Source of the DNA: Cobetia sp. L2A1
GTDB lineage: Bacteria > Pseudomonadota > Gammaproteobacteria > Pseudomonadales > Halomonadaceae
Assembly (NCBI RefSeq): GCF_009796845.1
Contig: NZ_CP047025.1
Span: 2,046,001 to 2,110,000, forward strand
DNA length: 64,000 nucleotides
Direction: 5' to 3'
The translations under genes and the position numbers were made by a program. Of this stretch, positions 57,535 to 64,000 are shown one piece after another. Each line of letters starts with the position of its first letter. Positions within the stretch are counted from its first letter, which is position 1. The notes beneath the pieces were generated by a model. That model did not search any database and was not told the DNA's origin. It saw only the letters and a program-made list of their open reading frames with translations.

Positions 57535-57831
57535 GGCACCCTCCTGCACTAAAAGGCTCATACATTACACTCAGTCTCGAGCAATCCTTTTTATCATAGC
57601 GCAGATAATCTGATCAGTTGCTATTAATTGACATATTTTCAATCAACCAATTAACAGCGCGACAGAATATATATTCTCTCATCACTTTTAACGTGATTTT
57701 TAACCAACGAAGTTGCAATCATTCCACAATGAAATCACGCAGAAATAAAATTGCCCACCGATAGAGGCAGGCAATCAACTACTTATCTTTCATGCGCTAT
57801 TCGTCACGATAAATGGCCTCGGGCTTCACCC

Positions 57832-60036
57832 TCAGCCGTGGTGCTGCCTGATAGCATCGCTTTCGAGAGTCAGGTGAATACGTGCCAGCCAACCCGCCAG
57901 CAATGCCTGCTTGTGACGGCTCATACTCTCGTGAACCGAAATGGCATCACAGAGTCGATGACTAGCAGATTTGAGATGGTGCGGCCGTTCACCGCGGGTC
58001 GCACGTTCAAAATCCTCCGCCAGCACGAGAATAAGCGCCTTCAATGCGCGCTCGACCTCTTTGGGCATCTTGCTGCCTAGCTCACGACGCACAAAGCTGA
58101 TGCCACGCCCGATATCCATGCCGGTAAGCCCAAGTGACAACAACGGCATCCCTGACACCTGTTGCTCTTTCAGCTCAATTTCCTTGTCAGTCCCGCGCGC
58201 AGCCTGCTCTTGATTACGCACTTGCTCGTGGCGAGCAAGACGCAAGAGGCGGTCCCCCATCCGTCCGCCGAACCAGCTATCGAGCTGTGCGGTCGAGCGC
58301 TCAGACAACTCACGAATATCGCTGACAGTGGAGCGAATAAGCTGTCGTCTGTCCCAACTCGCCCCCGGCACCGGTATCAAGCGGAAACCGATGATGGTCA
58401 CGACCAGACCGATACCCGCGGCCAGGCTCCTGTTGAGTGTATAGGCGACATCAAAGGTCATGCCGTTATCCGGCATCACCAGCAGGATATTGAAGACCAC
58501 GAACGGCAGACAGATACCCGCCAGCACTGGTACCACGGAGCCCATCAGCCCCAAGAACAAAGGCACACTGAAGATGAGAATAAAGGGCACAAAATGTTGG
58601 GCATGGCTGAGCAGGATATTGCCAAACAGCAGTACGCTGGGCACTGCGAACATCAGGCCTTTCAGTACCATGGGAATAATGGGCGCGGGATCATCGCGAC
58701 TGGCAAAAATGCCGGAGAACAACGTGCCAAGCAGCATGGATACGGCACCATTATCCCAGGCCGTCGCCACCCAGAACGTCGCCGTCGTCGCAAAAATACA
58801 CATGGCGCGCAGCGCATTGGTTGCCGCACGTCCATGATCCCGATGCCAGCTCATGCTTGGCTGACGCAACTGATGGCGCCCCGGATGGTTGATGACTTCA
58901 CGGGCCTGCAGCATCACCAAGGTATGACCCAGCACTTCCCTCAGACTGAACAGCAGTCGTGCTTCAAGCGCCGTGATACTGCGATGGCCACGAGACAGTC
59001 GCAGGCATTCTCCACGAAGTTCCTTGAGCGTGACGCGTGCCTGATCTGTCCCCTGATTGTCTGCCATGCTCTGAAAGGCAACTCCCAATCGCTGCATGAG
59101 GTCCATCGTCGGCTGACTGAATCGCTCCGCCATCAGCGTAACGCTCTCAGCGTCTGAAGCATCTATCTCTTGCACCTCCTGAGGAGGGACGAAAAATTCT
59201 GGGTGTCGTAACTGATGAAGCGCTTTGAGCGTCGCATAGAGCCGCATACTGCGCCGCGTCAACAGATGAACTCCTCGGATACGGCCCTTGCCCTGCGGAC
59301 CTTCATAGCGAGCAGAATGCGCGTCAATCTCGAGATTGTTGAGCGCATCAAGCCCCGTCATGAGTTGTTCCAACATCGCTTTACGTTCATCCCGCTCCCG
59401 CGTGCGCTGCTCCAGCCCTCCCGGCTGACCCGCACTCTGTCCTGAGTTCAGCGGCATCGAGAGCGCAAGCGCCATATAGCGGAAGGTGGCATTCACTGCG
59501 GTATCCGCCAGCACGCCCAGGTGATTGCGCACACGAATCGGCCAGACCAACGCACTCACCAGTACGGCGCACAATGCCCCAAGGCTCAGCTCGCTCAAAC
59601 GCGCGAGTGCCACCGTGAAGAAGGTGCTGGGGGCCGAGGATGTCAGTACCACGACAATCATGCAGGCCACCGCCCCCATGACACAGCCATAGGATAGATT
59701 GTTATGCGTCAGCGAGGCGCCATAGATGCATAGCCCGATCCAGAGCGTGACACTACCAAGGGCAAGCTCCGGTGTCTGGGCAAACAGGCCCATGATGACA
59801 GTCGCCACGCAGATGCCGACAAAGGTTCCGGTAATCTGACAAATGCCCTTCTCGACCACCATGCCGGACATGGGCCGAGTCTGAAGAAAGGCTGCCGAGA
59901 TCAGCGCCCAATAGGGACGTTCAAGGTCGAAATAGAAGGCAGCGTAAAGCGCCAACGCCATGGCCAGCACACCCTTGCAGGCGAACTTGAGCGCGAAGGG
60001 CGTTGGCTTGAGAAAGGCAGCGAGTGCAGGCGACAT
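57832..60036 (-). CDS. FUSC-family (AaeB-like) efflux pump inner-membrane protein
   Basis: 734 residues. Two blocks of about six helices (about 20-175 and 380-530), each followed by a cytoplasmic domain, typical of FUSC/AaeB proteins. Signatures: YAAFYFDLERPYWALISAAFLQTRPMSGM near the N-terminus and TTATFWVATAWDNGAVSMLLGTLFSGIFASRDDPAP in the second block. AaeB-type pumps export aromatic carboxylic acids such as hydroxybenzoate. It starts 3 bp after the membrane fusion protein gene, in an aaeXAB-like order. The substrate here is unknown. Confidence 0.88.
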   Translation of the reverse strand: MSPALAAFLKPTPFALKFACKGVLAMALALYAAFYFDLERPYWALISAAFLQTRPMSGMVVEKGICQITGTFVGICVATVIMGLFAQTPELALGSVTLWIGLCIYGASLTHNNLSYGCVMGAVACMIVVVLTSSAPSTFFTVALARLSELSLGALCAVLVSALVWPIRVRNHLGVLADTAVNATFRYMALALSMPLNSGQSAGQPGGLEQRTRERDERKAMLEQLMTGLDALNNLEIDAHSARYEGPQGKGRIRGVHLLTRRSMRLYATLKALHQLRHPEFFVPPQEVQEIDASDAESVTLMAERFSQPTMDLMQRLGVAFQSMADNQGTDQARVTLKELRGECLRLSRGHRSITALEARLLFSLREVLGHTLVMLQAREVINHPGRHQLRQPSMSWHRDHGRAATNALRAMCIFATTATFWVATAWDNGAVSMLLGTLFSGIFASRDDPAPIIPMVLKGLMFAVPSVLLFGNILLSHAQHFVPFILIFSVPLFLGLMGSVVPVLAGICLPFVVFNILLVMPDNGMTFDVAYTLNRSLAAGIGLVVTIIGFRLIPVPGASWDRRQLIRSTVSDIRELSERSTAQLDSWFGGRMGDRLLRLARHEQVRNQEQAARGTDKEIELKEQQVSGMPLLSLGLTGMDIGRGISFVRRELGSKMPKEVERALKALILVLAEDFERATRGERPHHLKSASHRLCDAISVHESMSRHKQALLAGWLARIHLTLESDAIRQHHG

Positions 60037-60039
60037 GCG

Positions 60040-60981
60040 TTAGGGTGTCCCGTCAACAGTATCTGCTTGCGAAGCCGAGGGCCTCCTGGTATTCGACGAT
60101 GCATCCTCAATCAATCTGACCGTCGCTGTCATTCCCGCCGCCAGGTTGACGCCGGTGGCGCGTACCGCCTTGATGTCATCGAACTCGACGCGCACTGGAA
60201 TACGCTGCGCAAGGCGTACCCAACTAAAGGTAGAACTGACCTGAGGGAGTTGCTGTGCATTGATAGTGGTATTGCTGTCTGCAATGCCCTGACCAATGCC
60301 GACCACATGTCCCTTGAAACTTTCGCTACCGCTCATCAGGGTAATCTGAACCTCGTCACCATGACGCACATGCTGCAGCTTGGTCTCCTGGAAGTAGGCA
60401 CTGAGGTAGAAGGAGTCATTCTTGATCAGAGCCATCACCGATGTGCCCGCCGTCACATAGTTACCCTGACTCAGGTGCATATTGAGGATGCTGCCATTGG
60501 CAGGCGCCGTCAGCTGAGTACGATCGAGATCCAATTGCGCAGATTCCACGGCGGCTTCAGCCTGTTGCACATCGGCACGGGCCACTTCCGCTTCAAGGCG
60601 CGCAGTATCACGCGCTTCCTCACTGATCGCACTAGTGTTCAATCGACTACGCCGATTGGCCTCGTGCTCCTTGAGACGCAGCGTCGCCTTGGCGCTTGCC
60701 AGGCTTGCATTGGCCTTATCCAGTGCCGCCGAGTAGCGCGCGCGATCTATCTGCAGAATCACATCGCCTTCATGTACCTCGGTGGTATCGGCCACATTCA
60801 GCTCGCGCACCCAGCCCGAGACATCCGGGGTTAGCGTGATGACTTCGGCCCGCACCCGTGCATCTCGCGTCCAGGGGCTATACATGTAGGTCTTCCACAA
60901 CCACAGTGCACACCACACAGCGGCCGCCACCAGGCACAGGGTAATGATCCATTTCACGACTTTCTGTCCGGGCTTGCTCAT
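60040..60981 (-). CDS. HlyD-family (AaeA-like) membrane fusion protein
   Basis: 313 residues. N-terminal anchor helix at about 8-30, then the lipoyl/hairpin/beta-barrel layout: YSPWTRDARVRAEVITLTPDVSGWV, a coiled-coil hairpin (about 85-160), LDLDRTQLTAPANGSI, and the barrel region LSAYFQETKLQHVRHGDEVQITL. Joins the FUSC pump to an outer-membrane channel. Lies between the DUF1656 gene (104 bp upstream) and the pump gene. Confidence 0.88.
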   Translation of the reverse strand: MSKPGQKVVKWIITLCLVAAAVWCALWLWKTYMYSPWTRDARVRAEVITLTPDVSGWVRELNVADTTEVHEGDVILQIDRARYSAALDKANASLASAKATLRLKEHEANRRSRLNTSAISEEARDTARLEAEVARADVQQAEAAVESAQLDLDRTQLTAPANGSILNMHLSQGNYVTAGTSVMALIKNDSFYLSAYFQETKLQHVRHGDEVQITLMSGSESFKGHVVGIGQGIADSNTTINAQQLPQVSSTFSWVRLAQRIPVRVEFDDIKAVRATGVNLAAGMTATVRLIEDASSNTRRPSASQADTVDGTP

Positions 60982-61085
60982 GCAGCGTTCCTTGAAAAAT
61001 TGATCCAGCGATGGGGCGAGGGAGCGACTGAATGAAGTGCGCTCACCAAGCGCCGACCATAAGCAGCAATATCCGCGGTCATCAC

Positions 61086-61328
61086 TCAGGTCACCAGCGC
61101 AACCACTGAGGCCAGACAGATGATGAAGAGAGAAATATCAAACCAGGCCTCGAACCATAGCTCATGATTGGCCAGCAAACGGTGCAGCAGCGAACGGATA
61201 AGTCCTGCCGCCAGCAATGCCACCAAGGCATAGACCAGCATGGGACTGATCAGAAATTCACCCACCACCATTTCATGTAGCCCATTGAAGCCTGCCATGA
61301 AGCCAGTGTCTGCGGATGTCACGTTCAT
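61086..61328 (-). CDS. DUF1656 (AaeX-like) small membrane protein
   Basis: 80 residues with two helices (about 28-48 and 62-80). The DUF1656 pattern LHEMVVGEFLISPMLVYALVALL and HRLLANHELWFEAWFDISLFII is clear. Such proteins are regularly encoded with HlyD/FUSC pumps. First gene of the efflux operon. No LysR-type regulator lies divergently, unlike aaeR-aaeXAB of E. coli. Confidence 0.85.
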   Translation of the reverse strand: MNVTSADTGFMAGFNGLHEMVVGEFLISPMLVYALVALLAAGLIRSLLHRLLANHELWFEAWFDISLFIICLASVVALVT

Positions 61329-61933
61329 CTACTGTTTTCCTTTGACGCGCACCAACGCGGAGCACGATACCAATGAAGCCAACACCGAGCCTTGGAGACT
61401 CCTCAGAAGCACAGCTGCAATCCATGGCGTATGCACATCTCGTGCTACCCATCGATAGACATGCCATGAGATGGCGATATGATCACGAAGCTGCACAGCA
61501 ACCCGCAGAGAGTCCGTACGCGATTATCACTCGGCCCGAGGGGATTGCGTACAGTCAGCGTTAAACGATGGAGGCACAACCTCCGTCATTCAAGCTTTCC
61601 CGTCGTCTCGTTAAAGAACAACGAATACATTATATGCAGGCTAACATTTTTTGCGCTCCACGCCACGTTGCGTCAGGTGAACTCCGCAAATTCATTGGGA
61701 TGTCGGCACTTTCCCATTACACACAAACTTTTCAGTCTAATGCTAAATCGTTGCAGACGGCATGGCGCCTGGGAAGCGCATCTGATAGCGCATTCCTACC
61801 TCAACTGCTTGAGCAACAAGGGTAATCAACACCTGCTTGCAGCAAGAAAAAAGAAACGGCTTACCCATAAGGCAAGCCGTTCACATATTCAGGTGACCAG
61901 GCGCTGCATGACATCTCGGGAAGAAGAGGCAGC
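61329..61933. other. 605-bp stretch between efflux operon and TRAP genes, no gene seen
   Basis: No ORF here has a ribosome site and a plausible protein. It must contain the promoter of the efflux operon. The TRAP-operon terminator at 61851-61881 is the only structure I can support. Confidence 0.5.
61851..61881 (-). terminator. Terminator of the TRAP transporter operon
   Basis: AACGGCTT and AAGCCGTT form the stem, extended by CC/GG pairs; on the minus strand it is followed by TTCTTTTTTCTT. It lies about 55 bp after the dctM stop. Confidence 0.85.
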
Positions 61934-63229
61934 CTAGACGGCATATCCCAATGTACGTGGCAGCCACAAGGCAAGTTCAGGGAACATCATCACTACTGCC
62001 AGCGCCCCCAACATCGCGACGACAAACACCAACGCCCACCCCACTGTCTTCTCAATCCGGACACCCGCCACACTACTGGTCACCATCAAATTGACGGCAA
62101 CGGGAGGCGTGAACTGCCCAATGGCAATATTCATCGCCAGCAGGATACCGAACCACACCGGGTGCCAACCGAAGTGCTGCATCACTGGTATCAGTACTGG
62201 CATCAGAATGAGATAGATCGACACCGCATCCAGCAACATGCCAGCAATCAATACTGCGATCATCACCAGTATCAGCAGTACAGTGCCACTGTCCGATAGC
62301 GTGATGAGCCACTCTGCGAGATGACGAAAAGTCCCCAGCATGGTGCCAGCCCAGGCGAAGATACCTGCCAACGCGATAATCAGCATGACCACACCCGAGA
62401 TGACTGCAGCCTCGCCGAGTAGCTGCCACACCTGCGACAACTTGAGCTCCCGCGTGATGAAGAGCCCTATGCACAGCCCATATGCAGCTGCGACCACTGC
62501 AGCCTCTGTCGGGGTAAACAGTCCTGAGCGCAAGCCCCCCAGGATGATCACCGGTGCCAGTAACGCTGGAATCGCAGAACGGAAGGCTGGACCTAGCGGT
62601 ATACGCGTCACCTGACTGGGGTCTTCCCAGCGATAGCGTCGCGACAGATACCATGCCGGTACCAATAGCGCCACTCCGACCAGCAGACCCGGAATGAGGC
62701 CTGCCGCGAACAGCGCACGTAGATCCACGCCCGGTACCACGATGGAATACAGAATCAGTGCGATGGAAGGCGGGATCAGAATCGCTGTCGAAGCCGAGGC
62801 CGCAATCAGCGTCGCCGAGAAAGCCTTGGGATAACCGGCCCGCGTCATGCTGGGTATCATCACCATGGCCACCGCTGCCGCATCTGCCGGGCCAGAGCCA
62901 CTCATCCCGCCCATGATCAGACATACCAGCACCGCAACCAATGCCAGGCCACCATGGCGCGGGCCGATCAGCGCTTGCGCGAAGTGAACCAGCCGTGCTG
63001 CCACCCCCGCCCTTTCAAACACCAGCCCCGTCAGAATGAACAACGGAATGGCGATCAATGGGTATTTGGCAACGCTGTTGTAGGTATTGGTGCCCAATGT
63101 CGCCAGCATGTTGATCGGCAGGCCCGCGACGATACCGACGGCACCTGACAGGCCAAGTGCAAAGGCGACCGGCACCCCGAGTACCAGCAGCGTGACAAAA
63201 CTCGCTAACAGCCAGAGATCAGGACTCAT
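61934..63229 (-). CDS. TRAP transporter large membrane subunit (DctM family)
   Basis: 431 residues from the ATG at 63229 (a GTG two codons earlier is possible), about 12-13 helices. DctM features: GLSGAVGIVAGLP, YPLIAIPLFILTGLVFERAG, CLIMGGMSGSGPADAAAV, ASASTAILIPPSIALILYS, GLFTPTEAAVVAAAYGL and FTPPVAVNLMVTSSVAGV. Imports an organic acid or similar anion with Na+ using a periplasmic DctP protein. It overlaps dctQ by 11 bp. The substrate cannot be told from the membrane subunit. Confidence 0.92.
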   Translation of the reverse strand: MSPDLWLLASFVTLLVLGVPVAFALGLSGAVGIVAGLPINMLATLGTNTYNSVAKYPLIAIPLFILTGLVFERAGVAARLVHFAQALIGPRHGGLALVAVLVCLIMGGMSGSGPADAAAVAMVMIPSMTRAGYPKAFSATLIAASASTAILIPPSIALILYSIVVPGVDLRALFAAGLIPGLLVGVALLVPAWYLSRRYRWEDPSQVTRIPLGPAFRSAIPALLAPVIILGGLRSGLFTPTEAAVVAAAYGLCIGLFITRELKLSQVWQLLGEAAVISGVVMLIIALAGIFAWAGTMLGTFRHLAEWLITLSDSGTVLLILVMIAVLIAGMLLDAVSIYLILMPVLIPVMQHFGWHPVWFGILLAMNIAIGQFTPPVAVNLMVTSSVAGVRIEKTVGWALVFVVAMLGALAVVMMFPELALWLPRTLGYAV

Positions 63230-63842
63230 GATCACGCCCTTTGTCCGGGGTAGACGCAGCGTTATTGCCTTGCTTCGCTACTTGATCGACAGGTCCTTGA
63301 TCAGCGTCTTGCTCAGGGCCGCGCCTGAGTCGCTCGACACATTGCTGCCACTGACGCCACGCCATCGCCACCGCGAGAACAGGCAACCAGATCACATACC
63401 ACCAGTTGGGCAGCCCAAGCCCCGGCGAGAGCGAATCCCACTGATACTCTTCCAATGCGAAGCGGCCGCCAAACCAGACAATCATCCCCAGCACCAACAG
63501 GCAGGCCAGTGTCTGAAGGACGACGACGACCCGCCACACGGGTAATGGGAGATAGTCTTCCAGCATGGCAATGCGAATATGTGCCTGATGACGAATCGCC
63601 ACCGAGGCACCCGCCAGCGTCAATAGCACCAGCAGGAAAACGGAAAACTCTTCCGTAAAGGCAAAGGATGCATTGGTGGCATAGCGCACTACCACGTTAG
63701 CCAGACTGATCAGACCGATCCCCCCCAAGGCAAGCGCCGCCAGCCAGGATTCCGGCCGCGCCTTGGCGGGCTCAACGATGGGAGGAACGTCCGGCGGCTG
63801 GCGTTGGGTGCCACCGACTGAATCTTGCGAAACTTGGGACAT
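63219..63842 (-). CDS. TRAP transporter small membrane subunit (DctQ family)
   Basis: 207 residues from the ATG at 63842; the ribosome site is weak and the open frame reaches 63896. Four helices (about 35-55, 68-92, 108-130, 150-170) with the DctQ pattern ANVVVRYATNASFAFTEEFSVFLLVLLTLAGASVAIRH. The C-terminal 40 residues are polar. The matching periplasmic binding protein gene is expected just beyond the right edge; no stop or start of it falls within the last 158 bp. Confidence 0.85.
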   Translation of the reverse strand: MSQVSQDSVGGTQRQPPDVPPIVEPAKARPESWLAALALGGIGLISLANVVVRYATNASFAFTEEFSVFLLVLLTLAGASVAIRHQAHIRIAMLEDYLPLPVWRVVVVLQTLACLLVLGMIVWFGGRFALEEYQWDSLSPGLGLPNWWYVIWLPVLAVAMAWRQWQQCVERLRRGPEQDADQGPVDQVAKQGNNAASTPDKGRDHES

Positions 63843-64000
63843 GCTACTGTATCCACACACACGCCGAGGTACAGCGACCTCGGCGCAAGACCTCACGAAT
63901 CAACAACACACGCCACCGCTAACACGACAGACATTGCACTAGAATATGGCGTGGGTCATCACGAAAAACGTCACTCTTCAGACACTATCCATCCGTCATT

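Noticed and set aside
58162..59157. 331-codon open frame on + opposite the FUSC pump gene
   Set aside because: It runs antisense to a clearly conserved protein, is rich in His and Gln typical of a reverse-frame shadow, and has no ribosome site.

Overview
The window looks like chromosomal DNA of a moderately halophilic marine gammaproteobacterium of the Halomonadaceae. Cobetia or a close relative is my best guess, from the close resemblance of ectABC to Halomonas, the cysI-DUF934 pair and the galactose catabolic locus. Coding density is high and both strands are used. I see no rRNA, tRNA, CRISPR array, insertion sequence or prophage.

Layout. 0-4 kb: the end of a PhoH-family ATPase gene, a divergent KfrA-like coiled-coil DNA-binding protein and tyrosine recombinase, and sufE. 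4-9 kb: a FecBCDE-type iron ABC importer and a RES/Xre toxin-antitoxin pair. 9-15.7 kb: hisI-yidD, then a zinc-starvation block (znuB, znuC, znuA, a dihydroorotase paralogue, zur, a DUF1826 gene) with two Zur-box-like sequences. 15.7-19.2 kb: a three-gene set of ATP-grasp ligase, 7TM/inactive-transglutaminase protein and lipoprotein retropepsin-like protease. After a 0.9 kb stretch without genes come a DUF3833 lipoprotein and a GAF/degenerate-EAL protein (20-22.6 kb). 22.9-25.5 kb: ectABC (ectoine synthesis). 25.7-28.5 kb: a diguanylate cyclase with a duplicated sensor segment, and nfuA. 28.8-34.1 kb: metH and a MATE exporter. 34.3-38.1 kb: a periplasmic binding protein next to a membrane GGDEF-EAL protein. 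38.4-42 kb: cysI, a DUF934 gene and small unknown genes. 42.4-44.7 kb: a Cache-type membrane protein with a degenerate HD-GYP domain.

44.9-57.1 kb is a galactose/galactoside catabolic locus: FadR-type regulator, galactonate dehydratase, SDR sugar dehydrogenase, KDGal kinase, KDPGal aldolase, SMP-30 lactonase, GH36 alpha-galactosidase, GH42 beta-galactosidase and a GntP-family permease. Together they encode the De Ley-Doudoroff route from galactosides to pyruvate and glyceraldehyde 3-phosphate. The regulator and permease promoters carry the same TGTCGGACA-centred operator-like sequence inside their -35/-10 spacers. The window ends with an AaeXAB-type efflux operon and the membrane subunits of a TRAP transporter, whose binding-protein gene would lie beyond the right edge.

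Four proteins related to cyclic-di-GMP signalling lie within 24 kb; two look catalytically intact and two look degenerate. Functions are read from recognised motifs and remembered family members; no database search was run.
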